DNA from: Paracoccaceae bacterium
Lineage (GTDB): Bacteria > Pseudomonadota > Alphaproteobacteria > Rhodobacterales > Rhodobacteraceae
Assembly: GCA_007129775.1 (NCBI GenBank)
Contig: SKUV01000295.1
Location: 1-5,532, forward strand
Direction of reading: 5' to 3'
Length of the DNA: 5,532 bases
Shown: positions 1-5,532 of the stretch, one piece after another
Numbering within the stretch: position 1 is the stretch's first letter
Layout: every line of letters starts with the position of its first letter
Translations under genes and position numbers: made by a program
Notes under the pieces: model-generated
Databases searched by the model: none
What the model saw: only the letters and a program-made list of their open reading frames with translations
Told to the model about the DNA's origin: nothing

Positions 1-1127
1 CGCTCGATGCCGCGATGCTGACGGGTATCGCGATCCATCTGGAGGATTTCGACGACACCCATCTGGCCACGGTGCTGCACCCGGCCGCGCCGATCGTGCC
101 GGCGGCGCTGGCCTGTGCGCAATGGCTCGGGCGCAGCGGGGCCGAGGTGCTGGAAGCCTCGGCCATCGGGGCCGAGGTCGCGATTCGCGTCGGGCTGGCG
201 ATCAGCCCGGCGCATTACCTGTCGGGCTGGCATGTGACCGGCACCATGGGGCGGATCGGGGCTGCCGTCACCACCGCCCGGATGCTCGGCCTCAATGCCG
301 CGCAGACCGGTGACGCCATCGCGATTGCCAGCACTACGGCGGGCGGGCTGACCGCGGCGCTGGGCACGATGACCAAGGCGCTGCATCCCGGGCGCGCTGC
401 CGCCGACGGGATGGAAGCGGCGCTTCTGGCGCGCGCGGGGCTGCGCGGCAGCGCGGTCGATCCGCTCGACAGCCCCGGGGCGTTCCCACAGATTTCCGTG
501 CCCGGGATGGCGCCCGCGCACGCCCTGGACGGGCTTGGCACGCGCTGGGAACTCGACCGAAACGCCTTCAAGCCCTATGCCTGCGGCGTCGTCTCGCATC
601 CGGTGATCGACACGGGCCGCGCGCTGGCAGAGGCCGCCGGGGATGCGGAGGTTGATCGCGTGACGGTCCACGTCAACCCCGTGGTGCTTGACGTGATGGG
701 GGTGGCGGAGCCCGCGCGCGGGCTCGAAAGCAAGTTCAGCGCGGCCCATTGCTTTGCCGTGGGCTATCTTTTCGGGGGCGGCGGCCCGGCGCAGTTCAGC
801 GATGCCTGTGCCCGCGATCCCGCCGTTGCCGCCCTGCGCCGGCGCGTCCGGTTCGAGACGACCGAGTCGATCCCGAAAGGCGCCGCGCAGGCGGTGCTGC
901 GCACCCGCGACGGCGCCGAGCACCGGGTGGAGGTCGCGCATGCCACCGGGAGCGCGGAACGCCCGATGACGCCCGTGCAACTGCGCGACAAGGCCCGCCT
1001 GGTGGTCACGCCCGTTCTGCAGGACGCCACCGAGCCGTTTCTGGACCGCGCCTTTGCGCTTGACCGCCACGATGTCCTGTCATTGCTGGAGGCCTCGGTG
1101 GCCGGTGCGGGCGCCGCGGGTGCCTGA
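1..1127 (+). CDS. MmgE/PrpD family protein (2-methylcitrate dehydratase / cis-aconitate decarboxylase-like), 5' partial
   Basis: The reading frame is open to the left edge (codons LDAA before the Met at 15), so the N-terminus is missing; family members are about 450 residues and 374 are visible here. Counting from the Met at 15, the family motif HLEDFDDTH lies at residues 8-16 and LHP at 21-23. These match the Asp, Thr and His of the cis-aconitate decarboxylase active site. Further hallmarks are GWHVTGTMG (71-79), TKALHPGRAA (120-129), FKPYACG (185-191) and SKFSAAH (239-245), which supply the conserved basic residues. The fold is an all-helical domain plus a small alpha/beta domain, and it is cytosolic. 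Known members include 2-methylcitrate dehydratase PrpD, cis-aconitate decarboxylase and iminodisuccinate epimerase. The sequence does not say which reaction applies. No prpB or prpC is visible, so a propionate role is not supported here. The neighbouring racemase-family gene suggests a dicarboxylate-type substrate. Confidence 0.93.
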   Translation, partial: LDAAMLTGIAIHLEDFDDTHLATVLHPAAPIVPAALACAQWLGRSGAEVLEASAIGAEVAIRVGLAISPAHYLSGWHVTGTMGRIGAAVTTARMLGLNAAQTGDAIAIASTTAGGLTAALGTMTKALHPGRAAADGMEAALLARAGLRGSAVDPLDSPGAFPQISVPGMAPAHALDGLGTRWELDRNAFKPYACGVVSHPVIDTGRALAEAAGDAEVDRVTVHVNPVVLDVMGVAEPARGLESKFSAAHCFAVGYLFGGGGPAQFSDACARDPAVAALRRRVRFETTESIPKGAAQAVLRTRDGAEHRVEVAHATGSAERPMTPVQLRDKARLVVTPVLQDATEPFLDRAFALDRHDVLSLLEASVAGAGAAGA

Positions 1128-1221
1128 TCCTGCCTGCCGGGCGGCTGCGGTGCGGATATGCTTTGCAGTGCCGCCGGTCTGCGGGCTATGACAGCCCGGA
1201 TCGCTCTGGCCATGGCCGGAG

Positions 1222-1238
1222 CCTTGCGCGCAAGGAGG
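1222..1238 (+). promoter_or_regulatory. Strong ribosome binding site overlapped by a 14-base palindrome
   Basis: AAGGAGG at 1232-1238 is a near-perfect Shine-Dalgarno sequence, 6 bases before the ATG at 1245, and it decides the start of the racemase-family gene. Its first four bases are also the end of the perfect palindrome CCTTGCGCGCAAGG (1222-1235). In RNA this could fold as a 5-bp stem (CCTTG/CAAGG) with a CGCG loop and partly hide the ribosome site. In DNA it could instead be a dyad binding site. The ribosome site is well supported; any regulatory role of the palindrome is inference. Confidence 0.75.
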
Positions 1239-1244
1239 ATGCAG

Positions 1245-2009
1245 ATGCCCGCAGTTTCACCCGGCCCGGCCGCCGATACCGGTCTGCGTATCGGGATGCT
1301 GACGCCCTCGTCCAACACGGTGCTGGAGCCCGAGACACAGGCGCTGATCGCGCCGCTGGAGGGCCGGGCGAGCGTGCATTTCGCGCGCTTCCGGGTGACG
1401 CAGATCGGGCTCGATGCCGCGGCTGACAGCCAGTTCGCGCTGGAGCCGATCCTTGCCGCCGCGGATCTTCTGGCCGATGCGAAACCCGCGGTGATCGCGT
1501 GGAACGGCACCTCGGCAAGCTGGCGCGGCTTCGACAGCGACGACCGGCTTTGCGCTGCGATCACCGAGCGCAGCGGCGTGCCCGCCACCTCGGCGATCCG
1601 CGCGCTGAACGGGGCGATGGCCGCGCTCGGCGTGCGCCGGCTTGGGCTCGTGACGCCCTATACGGAAGATGTCCAGCAGGCGATTGCCCGGAATTATGCC
1701 GCGCAGGGGATCGAGGTGGTGGCCGAGGTTCATGCCGGGCTGCGCGAAAACTACGCGTTTTGCCGCCTGTCCGAGGCGAAGGTGGCCGAGATGTGCCGCG
1801 AGGTGGCCAGCGCCCGGCCCGACGCCATCGCCGTTGTCTGCACCAACATGCGCGGCGCGCGCAACGTCGCGGCGCTGGAGGCTGAACTGGGCGTCCCGAT
1901 CCTTGATTCCGTGGCCGTCACGCTCTGGGGCTGTCTGCAGGCGGCGGGGGCGGATATGGCGCCGCTCGCGCCGCTTGGCCGGCTTTTCGGCCTGCGCGCT
2001 CCGGGCTGA
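1245..2009 (+). CDS. Asp/Glu racemase superfamily protein (maleate isomerase / arylmalonate decarboxylase-like)
   Basis: A 254-residue cytosolic protein, normal length for this superfamily of two pseudo-symmetric Rossmann-like halves. The start at 1245 is chosen for the AAGGAGG 6 bases upstream; an in-frame ATG at 1158 would add 29 residues that do not look like the family. The N-terminal signature RIGMLTPSSNTVLEPE (15-30) is typical of the maleate isomerase / AMDase group, and Asn24 would bind a substrate carboxylate. The first catalytic segment is WNGTSASW (86-93), with Gly88-Thr89-Ser90. TPYTEDV (137-143) carries Tyr139, and VVCTNMRG (197-204) carries Cys199. By motif and spacing these correspond to Gly74-Thr75-Ser76, Tyr126 and Cys188 of arylmalonate decarboxylase. 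The first of the two cysteines used by racemases and maleate isomerase is absent. The reaction may be decarboxylation, one-cysteine isomerisation or something else on a small (di)carboxylate. Possible co-transcription with the upstream PrpD-like gene, 117 bases away, is inferred. Confidence 0.9.
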   Translation: MPAVSPGPAADTGLRIGMLTPSSNTVLEPETQALIAPLEGRASVHFARFRVTQIGLDAAADSQFALEPILAAADLLADAKPAVIAWNGTSASWRGFDSDDRLCAAITERSGVPATSAIRALNGAMAALGVRRLGLVTPYTEDVQQAIARNYAAQGIEVVAEVHAGLRENYAFCRLSEAKVAEMCREVASARPDAIAVVCTNMRGARNVAALEAELGVPILDSVAVTLWGCLQAAGADMAPLAPLGRLFGLRAPG

Positions 2010-2011
2010 GG

Positions 2012-2038
2012 GGGAGGGCGCGCGGCGCGCGCCCTCCC
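2012..2038. terminator. GC-rich hairpin between convergent genes, probable bidirectional terminator
   Basis: GGGAGGGCGCGC (2012-2023) pairs perfectly with GCGCGCCCTCCC (2027-2038) around a 3-base loop, giving a 12-bp stem. It begins 2 bases after the stop of the racemase-family gene and lies 16 bases beyond the stop of the convergent amidohydrolase gene. Neither strand has a following T-run, so it is not a textbook intrinsic terminator. It may work with Rho or protect mRNA 3' ends. Position and perfect symmetry make a termination or 3'-end role the best reading. Confidence 0.65.
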
Positions 2039-2063
2039 GTCAGGCGCCCGCCCGTCAGGTGCC
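2036..2063. repeat. Short tandem near-duplication at the 3' end of the amidohydrolase gene
   Basis: CCCGTCAGGCGCC (2036-2048) and CCCGTCAGGTGCC (2051-2063) match at 12 of 13 bases with a 15-base period. On the minus strand the second copy contains the amidohydrolase stop codon TGA (2057-2055). The first copy repeats TGA in the same frame 15 bases later (2042-2040), a back-up stop. A small slippage duplication is the simplest explanation. Confidence 0.5.
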
Positions 2064-3503
2064 GCCCGATACCGGCAGGGACAGCGGCGCGACCCTGTCC
2101 ATGTCCGGCGTCGCCGCAGCGGTGCGGTCCTGCGCGGCCTGCAGATCGCGCGCCGCCGCTGCCATGTCGATGCTGAGCACGCGGCCGGCCGCGACCCGCT
2201 GCACCCCATCGACCCAGACATCGCGCACCGCCCGGCCGACCGAGGAATAGATCAGGCTGCGCAGCGGATCGCGCAGCGGGCGCATGTTCGGCTCGTCCAG
2301 ATCGGCCATCACCAGATCGGCCTTCGCCCCGGGCGCAAGCCGGCCGATATCGTCGCGTCCCAGCACCTTTGCCGCGCCGATGGTGCAGGCATGAAAGAGC
2401 CGCGCGCTGGAGCAGGAGTGCCGCGGCCCGGCGGCCAGCCGCGCGATGGTCTCGGCCAGTTGCATCTCCTGCCACAGGTTCTGGGGATGGGTGTCGGTGC
2501 CCATGGCGATCGTCACGCCCGCATCCATATAGGCTCCGAGATGGTGCATCATCGTCCCGTCGCGGGCGAATACGGTCGGGCAATGGGCCACCGATGTGCC
2601 GCTGTCGGCCAGAAGCCGCAGATCGGCCCGCCGCGGCCAGAGCAGCCACGGGTGTTCATCGGTGAACACCGCATGGCCGATGATCGTGCGCGGCCCGAGA
2701 AATCCCAGCGCGGCCATGTATTCGACCGGTGTGCGATCCTGTTCGCGGGCGATGGCGTTGAATTCGGCATAGCTCTGCGCGGCATGGGTGTGCAGCGTGC
2801 GCCCCGTCTTTCGCGCCAGTTCCGCCGCGGCGCGCAGCAATTCCGGCGTGCAGGTGTTGATCTGCGCCGGCGTCACCAGCCCCGTCAGCCGGCCGCAGCC
2901 ATGGGCCTCGGCCGCGTCCATGACCTCGCGCGCCTCCTCGAAGGCGGCTGCGCCCAGATCCGGCGCCCAGTCCAGCAGGATGTCCTGTCCGGTGTCGGTA
3001 TGCCAGCGCGCCGAGCGGAACATCGCCCCTGCCCATGCCCTCAGCCCGCTTTCGGCCAGCAGGTCGAGCCAGCCGGGATAGGCATGGGACAGATCGACGA
3101 TAGATGTCGTGCCGCAGGCCAGCATCTCGGCCAGACCGTAACGGGCCGATACATGCTGCGCGGCCTCGTCCTGCACGAAACTCTGCCGGAAGACGTGGCG
3201 CGAGGAATAGAAAAGCCGCGGATTTCCGAATTCCTCGACCATGCCGCGAAAGATCGGCGTCTGGGTCGGGTGGCAGTGGATGTTGATCAGCCCCGGCATG
3301 ACCAGCCGCGCGGTGCCGTCGATCTCGGTCGCCACCGCGCCCTCGTGGCGCCCGCCCACCGTCAGCAGCCGGTCGCCGCGCCATGCCACATCGCCGCCGC
3401 GCAGATAGACATGGCTGCCCGCCGCGCCGTCCCATGCGATGATCCAGTCGGCGTTGCGGATGCAGGTGACGCCGTCGCTTATCGCATCGTGCTCGGCAGC
3501 CAT
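2055..3503 (-). CDS. Amidohydrolase superfamily protein (cytosine deaminase / AtzA-TrzN / guanine deaminase-like group)
   Basis: A 482-residue cytosolic metal-dependent hydrolase. A small beta-sandwich made of N- and C-terminal strands (roughly 10-70 and 395-445) flanks a TIM barrel. Metal-site residues are visible in order: PGLINIHCH (70-78) with His76 and His78, LHTHAAQ (237-243) with His240, IGHAVF (275-280) with His277, and GTDTHP (335-340) with Asp337. This is the pattern of mononuclear subtype III enzymes that deaminate or dechlorinate heterocycles and related C-N compounds. The HxxE motif common in the deaminases is HAAQ here, with Gln243 in place of Glu. GRLAPGAKADLVMADLD (387-403) is the usual C-terminal signature of the superfamily. 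The start at 3503 is preferred over an upstream extension in dctM because GGAG lies 8 bases upstream and the protein then has family-typical length. It overlaps dctM by 25 bases, so the two are probably translationally coupled, and the transported compound is a candidate substrate. The exact reaction is unknown. Confidence 0.9.
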   Translation of the reverse strand: MAAEHDAISDGVTCIRNADWIIAWDGAAGSHVYLRGGDVAWRGDRLLTVGGRHEGAVATEIDGTARLVMPGLINIHCHPTQTPIFRGMVEEFGNPRLFYSSRHVFRQSFVQDEAAQHVSARYGLAEMLACGTTSIVDLSHAYPGWLDLLAESGLRAWAGAMFRSARWHTDTGQDILLDWAPDLGAAAFEEAREVMDAAEAHGCGRLTGLVTPAQINTCTPELLRAAAELARKTGRTLHTHAAQSYAEFNAIAREQDRTPVEYMAALGFLGPRTIIGHAVFTDEHPWLLWPRRADLRLLADSGTSVAHCPTVFARDGTMMHHLGAYMDAGVTIAMGTDTHPQNLWQEMQLAETIARLAAGPRHSCSSARLFHACTIGAAKVLGRDDIGRLAPGAKADLVMADLDEPNMRPLRDPLRSLIYSSVGRAVRDVWVDGVQRVAAGRVLSIDMAAAARDLQAAQDRTAAATPDMDRVAPLSLPVSGGT

Positions 3504-4777
3504 GTCACCATCTCCGGAAAGGCCGTCATCAGCGCCACCAGCAGGAACATGCAGCCCAGAAACGGCAGAACCCCGGCAATTACGGTGCTGACCGATCCGC
3601 GTCCTCGGACCGCCTGCACCACGTATATGTTCATGCCCACCGGCGGCGTGATCAGGGCAATCTCGCACATCACCACGAGGAAGATGCCGAACCACAGCGG
3701 ATCATAGCCGATGGCCTGCACGATGGGAAAGACGATCGGTATCGTCGCGATCATCATCGCGAGCGAGTCCAGAAAGCAGCCAAGCGCCACGTAGAAGATC
3801 ACTAGGATCACCACCATCTGCCACGGCTCGATCGTCAGTTCGGTCATCGCGCGCGAGATCTGGCCCGGAATGCCGAGGATGCCGACGACGAAATTCAGAT
3901 AGAAGGCGGCGATCAGAATGAGCAGCGTCATCGCCGTCACCCGCACGGTCGACAGCAGGCACTCATACAGCATCTTCCAGGTGAGCGTGCGGTTGACCGC
4001 GGTCAGCAGGAGCGCAGCCACCACGCCAAGCCCCGCGGCCTCGGTCGGGGTGGCATAGCCGCCGTAGATGCTGCCCATCACCATGATGAAGATCGCCAGC
4101 GGCGGCAGCAGGTCGCGCAGGCGGCGCAGCTTGATCTCCCACGGCACCGGCTCGGAGCGGCCGGCCACATCGGGCCAGATCACCGAGGCGATGACCACCA
4201 TCGCCATGAACGACAGCGCCAGCAGAACCCCCGGCACCACGCCGGCCAGAAACAGCGCCCCGATGGAGGTGCTCGTCAGCGCGCCATAGATGATCAGGTT
4301 GATCGAGGGCGGGATCAGGATGCCCAGCGTCGCGCCGCTGGCCACCGTGCCCATGACCCAGCGTTCGGAATAGCGCTTGCCGCGGAAGGTGGGAAAGGCG
4401 ACCGTTCCGATCGTCGCGGCGGTCGCCACCGAACTGCCCGAGATCGAGGCGAAGACGGTGGAGGCGGCGATATTGGTGTGCAACAGCCCCCCGGGCAGCC
4501 GCCGCAGCCAGTCGTCGAGCGCCACATACATCCGCGCCGCGATCCCTCCGCGCACCAGCAATTCGCCCATCAGAACGTAAAGCGGAATCGCCACCAGCAG
4601 GAAGTTGTTGAGCGTGCGCCACATCAGCGTGCCGAAGGGGCTGAACATGGCATCGCCGAAAAACCACCAGGCCGAGAACACCGCCGTCAGAAACAGCGCG
4701 GCCCCGATGTGAAGGCCGATGACAAGCATGAACAAAAGCAGGCCGAAGCCGATGGCGATGGTGGTGATGCTGACCAT
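3479..4777 (-). CDS. dctM: TRAP transporter large permease subunit, DctM family
   Basis: A 432-residue inner-membrane protein of normal DctM length with about a dozen hydrophobic segments. It forms the sodium-coupled transport channel of a tripartite ATP-independent periplasmic (TRAP) transporter and works with DctQ and a periplasmic binding protein. Family motifs seen are NNFLLVAIPLYVLMGELL (57-74), SISGSSVATAATIGTVAFP (111-129), GATLGILIPPSI (148-159), YGGYATPTEAAG (238-249), CFLDSLAMMIATIPIVFPIV (334-353) and ALITPPVGMNIYVV (374-387). The ATG at 4777 starts a typical first membrane helix; a GGAG at 4789-4792 is 11 bases upstream, slightly far but usable. The gene follows dctQ after 30 bases, and its last 25 bases (stop TAA) overlap the amidohydrolase start. 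The substrate cannot be deduced from DctM alone; the family mostly carries small organic acids. Confidence 0.96.
   Translation of the reverse strand: MVSITTIAIGFGLLLFMLVIGLHIGAALFLTAVFSAWWFFGDAMFSPFGTLMWRTLNNFLLVAIPLYVLMGELLVRGGIAARMYVALDDWLRRLPGGLLHTNIAASTVFASISGSSVATAATIGTVAFPTFRGKRYSERWVMGTVASGATLGILIPPSINLIIYGALTSTSIGALFLAGVVPGVLLALSFMAMVVIASVIWPDVAGRSEPVPWEIKLRRLRDLLPPLAIFIMVMGSIYGGYATPTEAAGLGVVAALLLTAVNRTLTWKMLYECLLSTVRVTAMTLLILIAAFYLNFVVGILGIPGQISRAMTELTIEPWQMVVILVIFYVALGCFLDSLAMMIATIPIVFPIVQAIGYDPLWFGIFLVVMCEIALITPPVGMNIYVVQAVRGRGSVSTVIAGVLPFLGCMFLLVALMTAFPEMVTWLPSTMR
3512..3515 (-). promoter_or_regulatory. Ribosome binding site of the amidohydrolase, inside dctM
   Basis: GGAG on the minus strand lies 8 bases before the ATG at 3503 and inside the last codons of dctM. 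It fixes the amidohydrolase start and means that ribosomes finishing dctM pass over it, as expected for translational coupling. Confidence 0.7.
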
Positions 4778-4807
4778 TGAGGCAGGGTCTCCAGAGGCGC
4801 GCGGATG

Positions 4808-5428
4808 TCAGTCCTTGCGGTGGTCTTGCGGGTGCGGCGCGGTGTCTTCCACCGTTAAAGTGCTGTCGATGACCTGCTGAACCTCGTCCTCGATCCGGAT
4901 GCCGCTGTATTGCCTTTCGACCTCCTGCGGCGCGATCACCAGCAGAAGAAACGCATGGAGCGCGTGCAGAACCGCGCTGAGTGCGAAAAAGCCCATGCCG
5001 AGCACCCACAGGCCCTGCGGAATCCACAGCGGGGTCTGCAGCGGGGTGTTGGCGCGGGCATCCATCAGAATCGTATCGTCGAGCGTCTGCCTCGCATGCC
5101 ACGAAAAGAAGATCACCACATACGTCAGCGACAGATAGGCGATGACATGCAGGATGCGCTGCACCACGATCGGCATGAAGCGGAAAAACAGGTCGATCCG
5201 GGTGAATTCGCGCCGCGACAGCACATAGGCCATGCCCAATGAGCCGACCATCGCCAGGGCGTAACCGCCAAGTTCGTCCGTGCCCTGCACCGAAAACCGG
5301 AAAACCCGGCGTGCCACGATATCGACCGTGATCAGCCAGGCGAGGATGAAGACCGAGGCGCCGGCAAGCAAGGCCAGCAGGATCGAGATGCGGTCGATTG
5401 CGGAAAAGACGAAACGGATGGCGATCAT
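4808..5428 (-). CDS. dctQ: TRAP transporter small permease subunit, DctQ family
   Basis: A 206-residue inner-membrane protein with four hydrophobic segments, at about 15-38, 52-70, 88-110 and 138-164. This is the DctQ layout, a subunit that partners DctM. Family features include the VDIVARRVF stretch (35-43), GTDELGGYA (49-57), SRREFTRIDLFF (71-82) after the second helix, and TPLWIPQGLWVLG (132-144) leading into the fourth. The ATG at 5428 is chosen because it gives the usual short N-terminal lead into helix 1. An in-frame TTG at 5458 would add 10 residues; neither start has a good Shine-Dalgarno (GGGA is 13 bases before the ATG). The last 40 residues or so (167-206) form a hydrophilic, acidic tail that is longer than I expect for the family. 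The gene is 30 bases upstream of dctM and shares its operon. Confidence 0.92.
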   Translation of the reverse strand: MIAIRFVFSAIDRISILLALLAGASVFILAWLITVDIVARRVFRFSVQGTDELGGYALAMVGSLGMAYVLSRREFTRIDLFFRFMPIVVQRILHVIAYLSLTYVVIFFSWHARQTLDDTILMDARANTPLQTPLWIPQGLWVLGMGFFALSAVLHALHAFLLLVIAPQEVERQYSGIRIEDEVQQVIDSTLTVEDTAPHPQDHRKD

Positions 5429-5466
5429 TGCGGCGCGATCATCCCGGGAGTGAAGCAAAGGGCGGA

Positions 5467-5499
5467 GGGATGCGCCGGGGCCAAGCCCCGGCGCATCCC
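5467..5499 (-). terminator. Strong hairpin between the presumed dctP end and dctQ, possible partial terminator or mRNA stabiliser
   Basis: GGGATGCGCCGGGG (5467-5480) pairs perfectly with CCCCGGCGCATCCC (5486-5499). The closing C-G pair of the loop (5481/5485) extends the stem to 15 bp with a CAA loop. On the minus strand it is followed by a pyrimidine-rich stretch containing TTT rather than a clean T-run. It begins 11 bases past the presumed dctP stop and ends 38 bases before the dctQ ATG. An intergenic stem-loop here would suit a TRAP operon that makes more binding protein than permease. That role is inference; the hairpin itself is plain in the sequence. Confidence 0.7.
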
Positions 5500-5510
5500 G
5501 CTTTCGTGGA

Positions 5511-5532
5511 TCAGTTGAGAGAGGCCGACATA
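5511..5532 (-). CDS. 3' end of an upstream gene, possibly the TRAP periplasmic binding protein (dctP)
   Basis: On the minus strand from the right edge, one frame reads MSASLN followed by TGA at 5513-5511, just before the hairpin. TRAP operons are usually ordered dctP-dctQ-dctM, so a binding-protein gene is expected to end here. Only six residues are visible and cannot be assigned to a family on their own. The identification rests on position and on the hairpin downstream. Confidence 0.35.

Noticed and set aside
1163..1192. Possible sigma70-type promoter TTGCAG / TATGAC with an 18-base spacer before the racemase-family gene
   Set aside because: It matches consensus at only 3 of 6 and 4 of 6 positions, a level expected by chance, so it is not listed as a feature.
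1158..1244. Upstream in-frame starts (ATG at 1158, 1188 and 1239) for the racemase-family gene
   Set aside because: None has a properly spaced Shine-Dalgarno, the added residues do not resemble the family, and the AAGGAGG fits the ATG at 1245.
764..1588. 274-codon open frame on the minus strand across the PrpD-like and racemase-like genes
   Set aside because: It spans two well-supported genes on the other strand and has a low-complexity Ala/Arg/Ser composition with no recognisable motif.
3504..3695. N-terminal extension of the amidohydrolase frame to 3695, which would give 546 residues
   Set aside because: The extension lies entirely within dctM coding sequence in another frame and is not amidohydrolase-like; the ATG at 3503 has its own ribosome site and gives normal length.
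2391..3707. 438-codon open frame on the plus strand opposite the amidohydrolase
   Set aside because: It is antisense to a gene with intact metal-binding motifs. Its product is rich in Arg, Gly, Ala and Pro without domain motifs, as expected from a shadow frame in GC-rich coding DNA.
3963..5102. 379-codon minus-strand frame across dctM and dctQ
   Set aside because: It is out of frame with both membrane proteins, rich in Arg, Gly and His, and lacks hydrophobic segments; a frame shadow.
5429..5458. TTG at 5458 as the start of dctQ
   Set aside because: It has no ribosome site, lies only 8 bases from the hairpin, and adds 10 residues that are not needed for the family; the ATG at 5428 is preferred, though its own ribosome site is weak.

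Overview
This is a GC-rich window (about two-thirds G+C by eye) with tightly packed genes and strong G/C bias at third codon positions. Together with the gene families present, this suggests an alphaproteobacterium, possibly of the Rhodobacteraceae or Rhizobiales. No rRNA, marker gene or named locus is present, so the assignment is tentative.

The left half reads on the plus strand. It starts inside a gene for an MmgE/PrpD-family protein (1-1127, N-terminus off the edge). After a 117-base gap comes a complete Asp/Glu racemase / maleate isomerase / arylmalonate decarboxylase superfamily protein (1245-2009). The right half reads on the minus strand as a probable operon: the end of what is probably dctP (5511-5532), then dctQ (4808-5428), dctM (3479-4777) and a metal-dependent amidohydrolase (2055-3503) whose start overlaps the end of dctM by 25 bases. 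The two units converge on a 45-base gap holding a 12-bp GC-rich hairpin, a likely shared terminator. A second strong hairpin lies between the presumed dctP end and dctQ.

The layout looks like an uptake-plus-catabolism cassette. A TRAP transporter imports a small, probably carboxylated or amide/imide-bearing compound. The co-translated amidohydrolase hydrolyses a C-N (or C-Cl) bond. The two plus-strand enzymes come from families that act on small di- and tricarboxylates by dehydration, decarboxylation, isomerisation or epimerisation. The substrate cannot be read from the sequence. The most notable details are in the active sites. The racemase-like protein has Gly-Thr-Ser where two-cysteine racemases and maleate isomerases carry the first cysteine, as in arylmalonate decarboxylase. 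The amidohydrolase has Gln where most subtype III deaminases carry a catalytic Glu. I found no CRISPR array, mobile element, tRNA or clearly new type of system; the novelty is at the level of pathway and substrate.
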